Shown here: in pieces, positions 53,981 to 64,000 of the stretch
Position numbering within the stretch: the first letter of the stretch is position 1
Layout: each line of letters begins with the position of its first letter
DNA from: Polynucleobacter sp. Latsch14-2
GTDB taxonomy: Bacteria; Pseudomonadota; Gammaproteobacteria; Burkholderiales; Burkholderiaceae
Length of the DNA: 64,000 bases
Direction of reading: 5' to 3'
NCBI RefSeq assembly: GCF_018881925.1
Contig: NZ_JACVPL010000009.1
Span: forward strand, 1-64,000
Position numbers and translations under genes: made by a program
The notes under the pieces: generated by a model
What the model was told of the DNA's origin: nothing
Databases searched by the model: none
What the model saw: only the letters and a program-made list of their open reading frames with translations

Positions 53981-54613
53981 TTAAGAGCCAAGCACTTTCT
54001 TTTTAGTACTACTCATACGTGCTTTACGTTTTTTAATTGGCGCAGGAGCTGCTGCTGCTTTTCTGTAACCGGGAGATGACCAACCAATTTTGGATTCAGC
54101 AGCATCTGCGCGAAGCACTCTTTTCTTAGGTGCTGCTGATGTTGTCTTTGCTGCTGCAGCTCTCGCAAAAGGGGATTTGGTCGCAGCGGAGCGGCGATCA
54201 GATCTATCTGATGTGCTTGTACGAACGCCGCTTTTAGCTGATGTGCGATTTGGTTGGCGTTTCGTGCGTGGCGCCTGCAAGGTTTTTTTGGTTTGCTTGC
54301 TAGATCTGCCTAGCTTTGTGGAAGCCTCTTCAAGATCATCTTTTGGTCTCCAAAGTACCAGTAATTTACCGATATGCTGCACTGGAGCAGCATCAAGCTT
54401 GTCGCAAAGCTCTTCATAGATTGCAATGCGTGCTTCACGGTCATCACCAAAAACACGCACCTTGATTAGTCCATGATGGCCAATAGCAAGTCTGGCCTCT
54501 TTAATTACGGCTGGTGTCAGGCCATCGTTACCAATCATCACGACTGGATTGAGATCGTGCGCGTCGCCTTTAAGAGTTTTGCGTTGTGTGGGGGTGATAT
54601 TAAGTGCGGTCAT
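53981..54613 (-). CDS. yhbY: YhbY/CRM-domain RNA-binding protein with long basic tail
   Basis: Residues about 6-95 are a CRM (CRS1-YhbY) domain: LKGDAHDLNPVVMIGNDGLTPAVIKEARLAI, then HHGLIKVRVFGDD (the RNA-binding GxxG-like loop is GNDG) and VQHIGKLLVLWRP. E. coli YhbY binds 23S-related pre-rRNA in ribosome assembly. The protein is 210 residues, twice the usual length, because of a C-terminal tail rich in Lys, Arg, Ala, Ser and Thr with KRQPNRTSAKSGV and ending KKKVLGS. This tail is probably disordered. It diverges from rlmE by 138 bases, as in many gammaproteobacteria and betaproteobacteria. Confidence 0.9.
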   Translation of the reverse strand: MTALNITPTQRKTLKGDAHDLNPVVMIGNDGLTPAVIKEARLAIGHHGLIKVRVFGDDREARIAIYEELCDKLDAAPVQHIGKLLVLWRPKDDLEEASTKLGRSSKQTKKTLQAPRTKRQPNRTSAKSGVRTSTSDRSDRRSAATKSPFARAAAAKTTSAAPKKRVLRADAAESKIGWSSPGYRKAAAAPAPIKKRKARMSSTKKKVLGS

Positions 54614-54751
54614 GGTCTCGATGATAGAGCATTGGAGGAGCTAAATAGCCCCTTATCGACTGCTTGGTGTGCTATTCAGAGGGTTTTAACTTGATTCCTT
54701 TTGCCTTACGCAGCAGAAACAGGGAAAATAGACGGCGAAAGTGGGTAAGTT

Positions 54752-55426
54752 TTGGCAAAGAATAAATTTAATAAAAGCTGGTTACAAGATCATTTACAGG
54801 ATCCCTATGTAAAGATGGCCCAAAAAGAGGGCTATCGTGCGAGGGCGGTATACAAGCTTAGCGAGATCGATGAGCAGGATGGTCTGATCAAAGCAGGCAT
54901 GACCATTGTGGACCTTGGGAGCGCTCCAGGGAGTTGGTCTCAATACGCTCGTAATCGTCTGACTGAGTTAGGCAAGGGCAATCCCAAGATTGAATCTGGT
55001 AAGCCTGACGGCACGATTATTGCGATCGATATCCTGCCAATGGAAGACATTGCTGATGTGAGTTTTATACAGGGTGACTTTCGTGAGGATGAGGGTTTGA
55101 GGGCGTTGGAGGCACTTTTACCTGTTGACGCTAATGGCAAGGTTGATTTGGTCTTATCGGATATGGCTCCCAATCTCTCCGGAGTGGGGGTGGCAGACGC
55201 TGCCCGTATGGCCTTTTTGGCTGAAATAGCCCTAGATTTTGCGCTTAACCACCTCAAGCCTGAGGGCGCTTTATTGATTAAGTGCTTTAACGGAAGTGGC
55301 TATAGCCAGATCGTGGAATCCTTTAAAAAGGTCTTCAAGAATGTAGTCTCCAAAAAGCCCAAAGCTTCAAGAGCGCGCTCATCCGAAATCTTTTTGCTCG
55401 GCAGAAACTTAAAACCACCAAAATAA
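54752..55426 (+). CDS. rlmE: 23S rRNA 2'-O-methyltransferase RlmE (FtsJ)
   Basis: RlmE methylates U2552 of 23S rRNA late in 50S assembly. The 224-residue protein has [13 protein letters not shown], the SAM motif [26 protein letters not shown] and [10 protein letters not shown], which provide the KDKE catalytic set. The start is TTG at 54752; an upstream GTG is out of frame. It is followed by ftsH after about 150 bases that contain a weak hairpin. Confidence 0.94.
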   Translation: MAKNKFNKSWLQDHLQDPYVKMAQKEGYRARAVYKLSEIDEQDGLIKAGMTIVDLGSAPGSWSQYARNRLTELGKGNPKIESGKPDGTIIAIDILPMEDIADVSFIQGDFREDEGLRALEALLPVDANGKVDLVLSDMAPNLSGVGVADAARMAFLAEIALDFALNHLKPEGALLIKCFNGSGYSQIVESFKKVFKNVVSKKPKASRARSSEIFLLGRNLKPPK

Positions 55427-55445
55427 TTAGGCAATCCATTGAAAT

Positions 55446-55467
55446 AACCCCCTGGAAGTAGGGGTTT
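55446..55467 (+). terminator. Weak hairpin after rlmE
   Basis: AACCCC pairs with GGGGTT (55446-55451 and 55461-55466), with a short T stretch after. It might partly terminate rlmE before the ftsH transcript begins. Confidence 0.35.
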
Positions 55468-55574
55468 ATCAAATAAACATCCTATTAGGCCTTGAAAAAG
55501 CCTAGTAGTAGAATCAAATACTTAGGTGTAGCAATTTGCTTTAACTCCCGGATTAATCCGGCAAAGGACTCATT

Positions 55575-57452
55575 TTGAACAGCAATATGTTTCAAAAAAT
55601 TGGTGTATGGCTCATTGTGGGTCTTGTACTCTTTACTGTTTTTAAACAGTTTGACAAACCAAAAGACCAGACTCAGGTCACTTATTCCCAATTCATGGAC
55701 GATGCCAAAGTTGGCAAAGTAAAGCGTGTGGATGTGCAGGGCCGCACCCTTCAAGTTACCCCAGCTGATGGCAATAAATATTCCATCATTTCCCCAGGTG
55801 ACATATGGATGGTTGGCGATTTAATGAAGTATGGTGTTCAAGTTACTGGTAAGGCAGAGGATGAGCCAAACATGCTTGTGTCTGCCTTGTATTACCTCGG
55901 ACCTACTTTATTGATTATTGGTTTTTGGTTTTTCATGATGCGCCAGATGCAAGGCGGAGGAAAAGGTGGAGCATTTTCTTTCGGCAAATCTAAAGCACGC
56001 CTAATTGATGAGAACAGCAATACCATTACCTTTGCCGATGTTGCGGGTTGCGATGAAGCCAAAGAAGAGGTTTTTGAGTTAGTAGACTTCTTGAAAGATC
56101 CTCAGAAATTTCAAAAGCTTGGCGGACGCATTCCCCATGGTGTGTTGCTAGTTGGTCCCCCAGGTACCGGCAAGACCTTATTAGCAAAAGCGATTGCTGG
56201 TGAGGCTAAGGTACCGTTCTTTTCAATCTCCGGCTCTGATTTTGTAGAAATGTTTGTGGGCGTTGGTGCATCTCGTGTGCGCGACATGTTCGAGAACGCC
56301 AAGAAAAATTCACCTTGCATCATCTTTATTGATGAGATTGATGCGGTTGGTCGTCATCGCGGTGCAGGTATGGGCGGTGGTAATGATGAGCGCGAACAAA
56401 CTCTGAACCAAATGCTGGTGGAGATGGACGGCTTTGAAAGCAATAGCGGTGTGATTGTGGTTGCAGCCACCAATCGTTCGGATGTGCTGGACAAAGCGTT
56501 ATTGCGTCCCGGCCGTTTTGATCGTCAAGTGCATGTGGGCCTGCCAGATATTCGTGGTCGCGAACAGATTCTGCAAGTGCATATGCGTAAAGTGCCGATC
56601 GATCCTGATGTGGACGCCGCTGTATTAGCGCGTGGGACTCCAGGATTTTCTGGTGCCGACTTAGCGAACCTTGTTAATGAATCTGCATTATTTGCTGCCC
56701 GTCGCAATAAGCGCGCAGTGGATATGAAGGATTTTGAAGACGCAAAAGATAAGATTTATATGGGGCCTGAGCGTAAGTCTGCCGTGATGCGTGAAGAAGA
56801 GCGTCGCAATACTGCGTATCACGAGTCTGGACATGCGGTGGTAGCAAAAGTCTTGCCTAAAGCAGACCCCGTTCATAAAGTGACCATCATGCCCCGCGGT
56901 ATGGCATTGGGTGTTACCTGGCAGCTGCCGGAATTTGATCGTGTGAACCTTTACAAAGATCGCATGTTGGAAGAGCTAGCGATTTTGTTTGGTGGTCGTG
57001 CCGCTGAGGAGGTGTTCTTGCATTCCATGAGTACCGGTGCATCTAATGACTTTGAGCGCGCTACAAAAATGGCTCGTGACATGGTAACGCGTTATGGTAT
57101 GAGCGATAGCCTGGGTACCATGGTCTATGTTGATACTGAATCCGAAAGTATTTTCGGTCGCAATAGCACCAAGACTGTATCCGAGTTAACTCAACAAAAA
57201 GTGGATGCAGAGATTAGGACATTGATTGATAGTCAGTACGCCTTGGCCAGATCTATTCTTGAGCAAAACCGCGATAAGGTTGAAGCCATGGTTGCTGCAT
57301 TGCTTGAATGGGAAACCATTGATGCCGAGCAGATTACCGACATCATGGAGGGTCGTCCTCCACGTGTGCCACCACCTCCACCTGCAACCCAGTTTGGTAA
57401 CTCTGCCGGTAACCCAGGCCCTGCAGCAGGTAGTGCGCCGGCTACTGCTTAA
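55575..57452 (+). CDS. ftsH: ATP-dependent zinc metalloprotease FtsH
   Basis: FtsH is a membrane-anchored AAA protease that degrades unassembled membrane proteins and regulators. The 625-residue protein has two N-terminal membrane segments (about 8-24 and 100-118), the AAA domain with Walker A GPPGTGKT near residue 195 and Walker [12 protein letters not shown], the second region of homology [20 protein letters not shown], and the zinc site HESGHA near 417. The C-terminus is rich in Pro, Gly and Ala. The start is TTG at 55575, six bases after AAAGGA; the N-terminus [12 protein letters not shown] fits the family. It is followed by folP and glmM. Confidence 0.97.
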   Translation: MNSNMFQKIGVWLIVGLVLFTVFKQFDKPKDQTQVTYSQFMDDAKVGKVKRVDVQGRTLQVTPADGNKYSIISPGDIWMVGDLMKYGVQVTGKAEDEPNMLVSALYYLGPTLLIIGFWFFMMRQMQGGGKGGAFSFGKSKARLIDENSNTITFADVAGCDEAKEEVFELVDFLKDPQKFQKLGGRIPHGVLLVGPPGTGKTLLAKAIAGEAKVPFFSISGSDFVEMFVGVGASRVRDMFENAKKNSPCIIFIDEIDAVGRHRGAGMGGGNDEREQTLNQMLVEMDGFESNSGVIVVAATNRSDVLDKALLRPGRFDRQVHVGLPDIRGREQILQVHMRKVPIDPDVDAAVLARGTPGFSGADLANLVNESALFAARRNKRAVDMKDFEDAKDKIYMGPERKSAVMREEERRNTAYHESGHAVVAKVLPKADPVHKVTIMPRGMALGVTWQLPEFDRVNLYKDRMLEELAILFGGRAAEEVFLHSMSTGASNDFERATKMARDMVTRYGMSDSLGTMVYVDTESESIFGRNSTKTVSELTQQKVDAEIRTLIDSQYALARSILEQNRDKVEAMVAALLEWETIDAEQITDIMEGRPPRVPPPPPATQFGNSAGNPGPAAGSAPATA

Positions 57453-57467
57453 TCTCGCCCGCTTGGC

Positions 57468-58346
57468 ATGTTGAATTCTGATAAGCCCGCGACATGGCGT
57501 TGCGGGCGTTTTCTTTTTGACTTTAGCAAACGCAAGCGCCCATTAGTCATGGGTATTCTGAATGCCACGCCAGATTCTTTTTCTGATGGCGGCAAATTCA
57601 GAACAGTCCAAGATGCGATCACTCAAGCTGAGCTCATGATCAAGAGCGGAGTAGACATCATTGATATTGGCGGTGAATCAACTAGGCCGGGAGCAACACC
57701 CGTTGCTCTGCAGGAAGAATTAGATCGTGTGTTGCCAGTAATTGAAGCGCTCAAAAATTGTGGAGTTGCTTTATCTATCGATACCTATAAAGCAGAAACA
57801 ATGCGTCAAGCCTTGCAAGCTGGCGTCGATTGCGTCAATGATATTTGGGCGCTCAGGCAAGATGGCGCAATCGGTACCGTACTTGAGTATGGTGTTGATG
57901 AAAGTAAGAGGGAGGGTTGCGGCATTGTGTTGATGCATATGCAACGCGATCCTGTGACAATGCAGTTCAATCCTGACTATAAAGATGTGGTGACTGAAGT
58001 AATTGCATTTTTACAGGAGCGAGCCGATAGCCTTATTGGTGATGGTGTAGATCGAAATCGCATTGCGATTGATCCTGGTTTTGGCTTTGGTAAAAGCTTA
58101 GACCATAATCTGCAGATGCTAGCCCATTTTGAATTATTCTCAAAATTGAACTATCCAGTTTTGGCGGGTATTTCGCGAAAGTCGATGTTGGGTAAGCTCA
58201 CCGGAAAAGAAACCAATGGGCGACTTGCACCGAGTATTGCCGCAGCCATTATGGCGGCTGATCGTGGCGCTAAGATTGTTCGGGTACACGATGTATCGGA
58301 AACGATAGATGCCCTCAAGCTCTGGGAAGCCGTTCAAGCCAACTGA
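57468..58346 (+). CDS. folP: Dihydropteroate synthase
   Basis: FolP joins p-aminobenzoate and the pterin pyrophosphate in folate synthesis and is the sulfonamide target. The 292-residue protein has MGILNATPDSFSDGG, IIDIGGESTRPGA, VSIDTYK-like LSIDTYKAET and the late GFGFGKSLDHN region. It follows ftsH by 15 bases, as in many proteobacteria. Confidence 0.96.
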   Translation: MLNSDKPATWRCGRFLFDFSKRKRPLVMGILNATPDSFSDGGKFRTVQDAITQAELMIKSGVDIIDIGGESTRPGATPVALQEELDRVLPVIEALKNCGVALSIDTYKAETMRQALQAGVDCVNDIWALRQDGAIGTVLEYGVDESKREGCGIVLMHMQRDPVTMQFNPDYKDVVTEVIAFLQERADSLIGDGVDRNRIAIDPGFGFGKSLDHNLQMLAHFELFSKLNYPVLAGISRKSMLGKLTGKETNGRLAPSIAAAIMAADRGAKIVRVHDVSETIDALKLWEAVQAN

Positions 58347-58379
58347 ACGTCCGCAATATGCATTACTAGCCATAAGTTT

Positions 58380-58385
58380 TATAAT
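58380..58385 (+). promoter_or_regulatory. Consensus -10 six bases before glmM
   Basis: TATAAT ends six bases before the glmM ATG at 58392, so glmM may have its own leaderless transcript in addition to read-through from folP. No good -35 was found. Confidence 0.4.
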
Positions 58386-58391
58386 GACCTT

Positions 58392-59738
58392 ATGAAAAAA
58401 CAATACTTTGGCACTGATGGTATCCGCGGGGAAGTGGGGCAGTTTCCGATTGTTCCGGAGTTCATGACCCGCCTTGGATACGCTGCTGGCAAAGTATTAA
58501 CGCGGGATGCAAAACCTGGTGAGCGCTGCAAGATTCTGATTGGCAAAGATACGCGGGTTTCTGGATATTTGTTAGAGGCGGCTCTAGAAGCTGGCTTTGC
58601 CGCTGCAGGAGTTGATGTCATGCTTTGCGGCCCCATTCCAACTCCGGGGGTTGCGTACCTGACGAAAGCTTTGCGCTTATCTGCTGGCCTCGTTATTTCA
58701 GCGTCACATAATCCTTACCAAGACAACGGCATTAAATTTTTCTCTGCCAATGGTGATAAGTTGTCGGACGATTTTGAGTTAGCCATTGAAGCTGAGCTAG
58801 AAAAACCAATGGGCTGCGTAAGCTCAAAAGAATTAGGTAAAGCATTTCGCTTGGATGATGCTGCAGGGCGCTATATCGAGTTTTGTAAATCAACATTCCC
58901 TGGCGATCTCAATCTCAAAGGCTTGAAGTTGGTAGTGGATTGCGCTAATGGTGCCGCCTACCATACAGCTCCACCAGTATTCCATGAGCTTGGTGCTGAA
59001 GTGATTTCGATTGGTGTTAGTCCAGACGGACGTAATATTAATGACGGTTGTGGCGCGACTGCACCTGCAGCATTGATTTCTAAAGTAAAAGAAGTGGGCG
59101 CTGATATCGGCATTGCCCTGGATGGTGATGCTGATCGCCTGCAAATGGTGGACGCTACCGGTAGATTATTTAATGGCGACGAACTCCTCTATGTTCTTGC
59201 CAAAGACCGCATTGCTCGTGGTCAGGCATTGGGCGGGGTAGTTGGGACCCTGATGACGAATTTGGCTGTTGAGAATGCTATTAAAGGTTTGGGGATCGGG
59301 TTTGAGCGTGCCAAGGTTGGCGATCGTTATGTTCTAGAGGTACTCAAGCAAAAGGGTTGGATTGTTGGCGGCGAAGGTTCGGGCCACTTATTGTGTTTAG
59401 ATCAACATTCCACGGGTGATGGCACGATTGCCGCTCTGCAAGTATTGGCTGCCATGAGTCAAAACAAGCAAAGTCTGGCGCAACTCCTCGATGCAGTAAA
59501 AATCTTCCCTCAAATACTGCTTAATATTAAATTCAAGCCTGGCTATGATTGGAAATCTGATGAGGCTCTCAAGCAGCAGATCGCGAAAGTGGAGAGTGAG
59601 CTCAAGGATGTTGGCAGGGTGCTCATTCGAACCTCTGGAACTGAGCCTGTTTTGAGGGTGATGGTTGAGACACAGGACTCTGATACAGCCATGAATGCCG
59701 CTAAAAGTATTGCTGATTTAGTCCCTACGGCACACTAA
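58392..59738 (+). CDS. glmM: Phosphoglucosamine mutase
   Basis: GlmM makes glucosamine-1-phosphate for cell-wall and LPS precursors. The 448-residue protein has [11 protein letters not shown] at the start, the phosphoserine loop [17 protein letters not shown] near residue 102, the Mg-binding GDADR in [10 protein letters not shown] and the sugar-binding GEGSGH. The C-terminal phosphate-binding [14 protein letters not shown] is complete. It follows folP by 45 bases. Confidence 0.96.
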   Translation: MKKQYFGTDGIRGEVGQFPIVPEFMTRLGYAAGKVLTRDAKPGERCKILIGKDTRVSGYLLEAALEAGFAAAGVDVMLCGPIPTPGVAYLTKALRLSAGLVISASHNPYQDNGIKFFSANGDKLSDDFELAIEAELEKPMGCVSSKELGKAFRLDDAAGRYIEFCKSTFPGDLNLKGLKLVVDCANGAAYHTAPPVFHELGAEVISIGVSPDGRNINDGCGATAPAALISKVKEVGADIGIALDGDADRLQMVDATGRLFNGDELLYVLAKDRIARGQALGGVVGTLMTNLAVENAIKGLGIGFERAKVGDRYVLEVLKQKGWIVGGEGSGHLLCLDQHSTGDGTIAALQVLAAMSQNKQSLAQLLDAVKIFPQILLNIKFKPGYDWKSDEALKQQIAKVESELKDVGRVLIRTSGTEPVLRVMVETQDSDTAMNAAKSIADLVPTAH

Positions 59739-59789
59739 AAATAATTCCTAAGTTATTGAATATATTGAATTTAATAAACTTTAACTAGA

Positions 59790-59823
59790 CTGTCATAAAA
59801 GGGTCACACACGAATCGTATTGT
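59790..59823 (+). promoter_or_regulatory. Pho box and -10 of the pst operon
   Basis: CTGTCATAAAAGGGTCAC (59790-59807) is a close match to the PhoB site: two CTGTCAY-like units separated by four bases. A -10-like TATTGT (59818-59823) follows ten bases later, the spacing seen in PhoB-activated promoters that lack a -35. Activation during phosphate starvation is expected. Confidence 0.82.
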
Positions 59824-59865
59824 CTTGGTATTGCATTCATTTGGCATATCTACAAGGACTCATAT

Positions 59866-60894
59866 ATGAAACTCGTAATCAAACAAGTTTTACTCGCTAG
59901 TGCAGTGGCAGTGTCGTTTTCAACAGGCGCCATGGCAACTGAGATGACAGGTGCTGGCTCATCATTTATTTATCCAGTTCTGGCCAAATGGGCTGAGGCA
60001 TACAAGGGGAAATCCGGCAATAGCCTGAACTATCAGTCTATTGGTTCTGGTGGTGGTATTAAACAAATCAAAGCAAAGACAGTCGACTTTGGTGCAACAG
60101 ATGCTCCTTTGACTTTTGAAGAATTAGAAGCTGGCGGCATGGTTCAATTTCCAGCAATTATTGGTGGTGTTGTTACAGTAGTTAATATTGATGGAATCAA
60201 ACCAGGTCAATTGAAATTATCTAGCGACGTGTTGTCGGATATTTTCCAGGGCACTTTGACTAACTGGAATGACAAGCGTATTGCATTGTTGAATCCAGGT
60301 TTACAGATTCCTGCAGGCGGCATTACCGTGGTAACTCGCGCTGATGGCTCTGGTACAACAGCTATCTTTACTAACTACCTTTCCAAAGTAAATAAGAGCT
60401 GGAAAGATGCAGTGGGTTTTGGTGCTGCTGTTAAATGGCCGGCTGCCTCTACTGTTAGCGGCAAAGGTAATGAAGGCGTTTCAGCAAACGTAACTCGCAT
60501 CAAGAATTCGATTGGTTATGTGGAATATGCATACGCTAAGAAAAATAATATGAGCTACACCATGATGAAGAATGCTGAAGACAAGTTTGTTGAGCCATCA
60601 GCTGCTTCATTTGCTGCTGCTTCTGCTGGTACAGATTGGTCTAAGTTCCCAGGTATGAATACTTTCATTACCAATGCTCCTGGTGCTGGTGCTTGGCCTA
60701 TCACTGGCGCTACATTCGTTGTCGTTTATAAAAATCCAGAAAACAAAGCAAGTGCTGCTGAAGTTTTAAAGTTCTTTGATTATGGTTTCAAGGATGGCAA
60801 AAAAATGGCTGCGGATTTAGATTACGTTCCAATGCCTGATAAAACTACTGATTTCATTCGTAAGAGTGTTTGGTCACAAGTGCGGGTTAAGTAA
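59866..60894 (+). CDS. pstS: Phosphate ABC transporter substrate-binding protein
   Basis: This 342-residue periplasmic protein captures phosphate for PstCAB. It has a signal peptide (VLLASAVAVSFSTGAMA) and the PstS motifs TGAGSSFIYPVLAKWAEAY, YQSIGSGGGIKQIKAKTVDFG, TRADGSGTTAIFTNYL and the late YTMMKNAEDKFVEPS. The serine, threonine and glycine segments bind phosphate. It follows a Pho box and precedes a strong hairpin that could reduce transcription of the membrane subunits. Confidence 0.96.
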   Translation: MKLVIKQVLLASAVAVSFSTGAMATEMTGAGSSFIYPVLAKWAEAYKGKSGNSLNYQSIGSGGGIKQIKAKTVDFGATDAPLTFEELEAGGMVQFPAIIGGVVTVVNIDGIKPGQLKLSSDVLSDIFQGTLTNWNDKRIALLNPGLQIPAGGITVVTRADGSGTTAIFTNYLSKVNKSWKDAVGFGAAVKWPAASTVSGKGNEGVSANVTRIKNSIGYVEYAYAKKNNMSYTMMKNAEDKFVEPSAASFAAASAGTDWSKFPGMNTFITNAPGAGAWPITGATFVVVYKNPENKASAAEVLKFFDYGFKDGKKMAADLDYVPMPDKTTDFIRKSVWSQVRVK

Positions 60895-60913
60895 TTCTAG
60901 ATTCTTCAAAGCT

Positions 60914-60942
60914 GGCCCCAATCTTTTTGGGGCCTTTTTTTC
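60914..60942 (+). terminator. Terminator-like attenuator between pstS and pstC
   Basis: GGCCCCA (60914-60920) pairs with TGGGGCC (60928-60934) and is followed by seven T. Because pstCAB-phoU need this transcript, it probably causes partial termination, giving more PstS than membrane subunits. Confidence 0.85.
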
Positions 60943-60964
60943 TTAATTTCTCGTAAAAGTGAAT

Positions 60965-61951
60965 ATGAATTCTTCGGCGTCTCTGAACCTGTCAAGTGCT
61001 AAGGCAATCAGAATTGCTCGCAAGCAGCGTATTCAAGATTTTCTGTTTCATGCGATTACGCAATTCTTCTCACTGTTAGTGCTTTTTGCTCTAATGGGAA
61101 TCATTGTTTCATTGTTTATCAATGCTGGTCCTGCTCTAAAAGAGTTTGGCGTTGGATTTTTCTTTGACAATGAATGGGATATTATTAACGGTAAGTTTGG
61201 TGGTCTGATTGCTATCTATGGAACCTTACTTTCCTCTGTAATTGCATTGGCCATTGCAGTCCCTCTCAGCTTTGGTATTGCTGTATTTCTAACGGAGATT
61301 TGCCCTGGGTATTTGAAGCGCCCCTTGGGCACGGCAATTGAATTATTGGCAGCTGTGCCTTCCATCATTTATGGCATGTTTGGCCTTTTTGTTTTTGCGC
61401 CCATTTTTGGTGACTATATTGAGCCGGCCCTTCAGGCAACTTTGGGAAAAATTCCATTTTTAGGCATTTTATTTTCTGGCCCCACTAACGGCATAGGCAT
61501 GTTATGTGCCGGTTTAATTTTGGCAATGATGATTCTCCCCTTTATTGCTTCCGTCATGCGCGATGTATTTGAAATTGTTCCCCCCGTATTAAAGGAGTCA
61601 GCCTATGGCATCGGCTGCACTACCTGGGAGGTGGTTAGTAATATTGTTTTGCCATACACCAAGACCGGTGTTATTGGTGGTGTGATGCTAGGGTTGGGCA
61701 GGGCCTTAGGTGAAACGATGGCTGTAACTTTTGTGATCGGCAACGCCAGCAGAATTTCGCCATCCTTATTTGCCCCTGGTAGTTCGATTGCCTCTACTTT
61801 GGCCAATCAATTTGGCGAGGCTGAGGTTGGCCTCCACTTTTCCTCATTATTTGCCTTAGGCTTGGCGCTGTTTTTTATTACATTTGTTGTTTTGGCTTTA
61901 GCAAAATGGATGCTGATTCGTATGGAGAAGAATCAGGGGGTTAAGACATGA
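60965..61951 (+). CDS. pstC: Phosphate ABC transporter permease PstC
   Basis: This inner-membrane permease (328 residues from the ATG at 60965; a GTG at 60959 is also possible) has about six membrane segments. The permease motif is GALGET-like [18 protein letters not shown], and [28 protein letters not shown] is typical of PstC. It overlaps pstA by four bases. Confidence 0.95.
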   Translation: MNSSASLNLSSAKAIRIARKQRIQDFLFHAITQFFSLLVLFALMGIIVSLFINAGPALKEFGVGFFFDNEWDIINGKFGGLIAIYGTLLSSVIALAIAVPLSFGIAVFLTEICPGYLKRPLGTAIELLAAVPSIIYGMFGLFVFAPIFGDYIEPALQATLGKIPFLGILFSGPTNGIGMLCAGLILAMMILPFIASVMRDVFEIVPPVLKESAYGIGCTTWEVVSNIVLPYTKTGVIGGVMLGLGRALGETMAVTFVIGNASRISPSLFAPGSSIASTLANQFGEAEVGLHFSSLFALGLALFFITFVVLALAKWMLIRMEKNQGVKT

Positions 61952-62814
61952 GTCAGGTAGTTAATATTGATCAAGCAGTGTTTGCTAAACGTAAACGCAC
62001 CAATAAAATTGGCCTCATCCTATCAATGCTAGCAATGGTCTTGGGGATGATTTTTCTGATTTGGATTTTGTCTGTGCTGTTTATTAAGGGTTTCTCAGCC
62101 ATTAATCTCAATATGTTTACACAAAGTACTCCTGCACCAGGTACGGAAGGTGGAGGATTGGCTAATGCCATTGTTGGCAGCTTGATGTTGATTGTTAGTT
62201 GTACATTAATTAGTACTCCAGTTGGAGTTTTGGCTGGTTTATATCTATCAGAGTACGGTGATAGAAGTCGGATAGCTGGGGTCACACGATTTGTGACCGA
62301 TATTATGTTGTCCGCGCCCTCTATTGTGATTGGCTTATTTGTCTATGCGCTTTTTGTTGCGCAAGTAAAGCATTTTTCAGGTTGGGCAGGAACCATTGCC
62401 TTGGCTTTAATTGCAGTACCTGTGGTGGTTCGTACTACTGAAAATATGTTACGACTGGTCCCAGGCAGTTTACGGGAGGCGGCTTATGCATTAGGTGCGC
62501 CAAAGTGGAAGGTGGCATTTATGATCACCTTGAGGGCGGCGCAGAGCGGCATCATGACGGGGATTTTATTGGCACTCGCGCGTGTGAGCGGGGAGACTGC
62601 CCCATTGCTATTTACTGCACTCAATAACCAATTTTTTTCAACCAATATGAATGCACCAATGGCGAATCTGCCGGTAACTATATTCCAGTTTGCTATGAGT
62701 CCTTACGATAACTGGGTAAGTCTAGCTTGGGGCGCTTCATTGTTGATTACTTTTGCTGTATTGGGCTTAAATATCTTTGCTCGTGTAGTGTTCCGTGAGA
62801 AAGTGCAAGGATGA
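61948..62814 (+). CDS. pstA: Phosphate ABC transporter permease PstA
   Basis: This 288-residue permease pairs with PstC. Features are six hydrophobic segments, [49 protein letters not shown] and the EAA-like motif [16 protein letters not shown] followed by [18 protein letters not shown]. It overlaps both neighbours by four bases (ATGA), so it is translationally coupled. Confidence 0.95.
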   Translation: MSQVVNIDQAVFAKRKRTNKIGLILSMLAMVLGMIFLIWILSVLFIKGFSAINLNMFTQSTPAPGTEGGGLANAIVGSLMLIVSCTLISTPVGVLAGLYLSEYGDRSRIAGVTRFVTDIMLSAPSIVIGLFVYALFVAQVKHFSGWAGTIALALIAVPVVVRTTENMLRLVPGSLREAAYALGAPKWKVAFMITLRAAQSGIMTGILLALARVSGETAPLLFTALNNQFFSTNMNAPMANLPVTIFQFAMSPYDNWVSLAWGASLLITFAVLGLNIFARVVFREKVQG

Positions 62815-63659
62815 TGGCCAATATGAAAACAATGTTTGACTTAAATCAGATTGATAGTCAAGGGGGTAGTGTGAACGTAGCTAGCAATGAGCCGCCAATG
62901 GCTCCTAAAAATGCACTTGAAGTGCGTAACCTTAACTTTTTTTATGGCGCCTTTCAGGGTCTAAAAAATATTAATTTAGATATTGAAGAGGGTAAAGTTA
63001 CCGCTTTTATTGGCCCATCTGGTTGTGGCAAATCGACTTTACTGCGCACGCTCAATCGAATGTATGACCTCTATCCTGGGCAGCGCGCTGAGGGAGAAAT
63101 TAATTTCTACGGGCAAAATATTCTTGAGCCGGGGCAGGACCTCAATTTATTGCGCTCACGTATTGGCATGGTTTTCCAAAAACCAACACCGTTTCCAATG
63201 TCGATTTATGAAAATATAGCCTTTGGTGTGCGCTTATACGAAAAGCTTTCTCGTTCTGAAATGGATGAGCGAGTAGAGTGGGCTTTGAATAAGGCCGCTT
63301 TGTGGACCGAAGCAAAGGATAAACTCAACCAAAGTGGTTTATCGCTTTCTGGCGGTCAACAGCAGCGTCTTTGCATAGCTCGTGGTGTAGCGGTTAAACC
63401 ATCGGTCATCCTTTTAGATGAGCCAACCTCGGCTCTCGATCCTATCTCTACAGGAAAAATTGAAGAATTGATTAATGAGTTGAAGCATGAATATACGATT
63501 GCAATCGTGACACACAATATGCAGCAGGCTGCGCGTGTATCCGATTACACTGCATACATGTACCTTGGAAGTTTGATTGAGTACGGCAAGACAGATGAGA
63601 TTTTCATTAAGCCTAAGCGCAAAGAAACTGAAGATTACATTACCGGCCGCTTCGGTTAA
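62811..63659 (+). CDS. pstB: Phosphate ABC transporter ATPase PstB
   Basis: PstB powers phosphate import. The 282-residue protein has Walker [11 protein letters not shown] loop [16 protein letters not shown], the signature [13 protein letters not shown] and Walker [14 protein letters not shown], then the switch His in VTHNMQQA. An extra 30-residue polar N-terminus precedes the ATPase domain. It begins at an ATGATG that overlaps the pstA stop. phoU follows after 12 bases. Confidence 0.97.
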   Translation: MMANMKTMFDLNQIDSQGGSVNVASNEPPMAPKNALEVRNLNFFYGAFQGLKNINLDIEEGKVTAFIGPSGCGKSTLLRTLNRMYDLYPGQRAEGEINFYGQNILEPGQDLNLLRSRIGMVFQKPTPFPMSIYENIAFGVRLYEKLSRSEMDERVEWALNKAALWTEAKDKLNQSGLSLSGGQQQRLCIARGVAVKPSVILLDEPTSALDPISTGKIEELINELKHEYTIAIVTHNMQQAARVSDYTAYMYLGSLIEYGKTDEIFIKPKRKETEDYITGRFG

Positions 63660-63671
63660 TTGGAGATAACA

Positions 63672-64000
63672 ATGCCAGATAAACACCTTTCATCGCAATT
63701 TGATGCCGATTTAAATTCCCTTTCTAGCCGTTTGCTAGAGATGGGTGGCTTAGTTGAATCGCAGATTTCAACTGCCATGCGTGCATTTACGCAAATGGAT
63801 TTAGATACCTGTAATGTTGTGATTGAGAATGAAAAATTAGTAAATGATCTTGAGGTGCAAATTGATATGGCGTGCGTTGAGCTCATTGCTCGTCGACAAC
63901 CGACAGCTAGAGACTTACGCTTGGTTATGGCTGTTTCTAAAGCCATTACCAATTTGGAAAGGGCTGGCGATGAGGCAGAGCGCGTTGCCAAAAGAACTAA
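63672..64000 (+). CDS. phoU: Phosphate signalling protein PhoU, cut by the window edge
   Basis: The first 109 codons are present (starting MPDKHLSSQFDADLNSLSSRLLEMGGLVE). They form a helical repeat with the family metal-binding E-x3-D-type segments in ENEKLVNDLEVQID and ERAGDEAERVAKR. PhoU links PstSCAB to the PhoR/PhoB system. GGAG-like TGGAGATAAC precedes the ATG. The gene continues past 64000. Confidence 0.93.
   Translation, partial: MPDKHLSSQFDADLNSLSSRLLEMGGLVESQISTAMRAFTQMDLDTCNVVIENEKLVNDLEVQIDMACVELIARRQPTARDLRLVMAVSKAITNLERAGDEAERVAKRT

Noticed and set aside
54090..54419. Plus-strand open frame opposite the basic tail of yhbY
   Set aside because: It results from the biased composition of the Lys/Arg/Ala-rich tail. 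The minus-strand reading has an intact CRM domain in the same frame.
1..64000. CRISPR arrays, tRNA or rRNA genes, insertion sequences, prophage
   Set aside because: No regularly spaced repeats, cloverleaf-like segments, transposase or integrase motifs or phage genes were seen on reading both strands.

Overview
The window looks like a chromosomal segment of a small-genome freshwater betaproteobacterium of the Burkholderiaceae, most likely Polynucleobacter. This is inference. It rests on the gene order carA-carB-greA-DUF4149-yhbY-rlmE-ftsH-folP-glmM-pstSCAB-phoU, on three orphan Bug/TctC-type solute-binding proteins, on moderate GC content and on short intergenic gaps. I saw no rRNA, tRNA, insertion sequence, prophage or CRISPR array.

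Layout. Positions 1-7.4 kb hold an Hc1-like basic protein, a cupin, a minus-strand run of transglutaminase-like protein, TlpA-like thioredoxin and selD, a DEAD-box helicase, a thiol dioxygenase, a YbgC-like thioesterase, a frameshifted GNAT acetyltransferase and a secreted protein. Positions 7.5-17.2 kb concern metals: a MgtA-type Mg2+ ATPase, a tungstate/molybdate group (TupA, an HTH-plus-PBP regulator and ModA, with no permease or ATPase beside them), a PaiB-like protein, and an OprB-type porin broken by an in-frame stop. The porin is divergent from feoAB across two Fur-box-like sequences.

Positions 17.3-35.5 kb are an accessory catabolic region. It has three Bug receptors, three fumarylacetoacetate-hydrolase-family enzymes, a Tat-exported molybdenum hydroxylase (IorAB type), a convergent four-gene cluster of poorly described families (DUF6152, an unnamed secreted family, and two DUF6644 membrane proteins), a SemiSWEET transporter, mmsA, an Old Yellow Enzyme, an amidase, a SprT-like metalloprotein and a tartrate/D-malate dehydrogenase-like enzyme. 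Positions 35.5-48.2 kb hold a TPR-OGT-like glycosyltransferase, dnaQ, an RND pump with its adaptor, rnhA, a methyltransferase, gloB, mltD and prpE. Positions 48.3-64 kb are conserved core: carAB, greA, yhbY, rlmE, ftsH, folP, glmM and the Pho-box-controlled pst operon, with phoU cut by the right edge.

The genes suggest a scavenging lifestyle: high-affinity phosphate, iron, magnesium and oxyanion uptake, and periplasmic binding proteins feeding small carboxylate catabolism. Two genes appear inactivated (GNAT and porin). Several genes use TTG or GTG starts. Several start only six bases after a -10-like hexamer, which suggests leaderless transcripts. The best candidate for an undescribed system is the DUF6152/DUF6644 cluster facing the molybdenum hydroxylase. 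The orphan TupA-regulator-ModA group is second.
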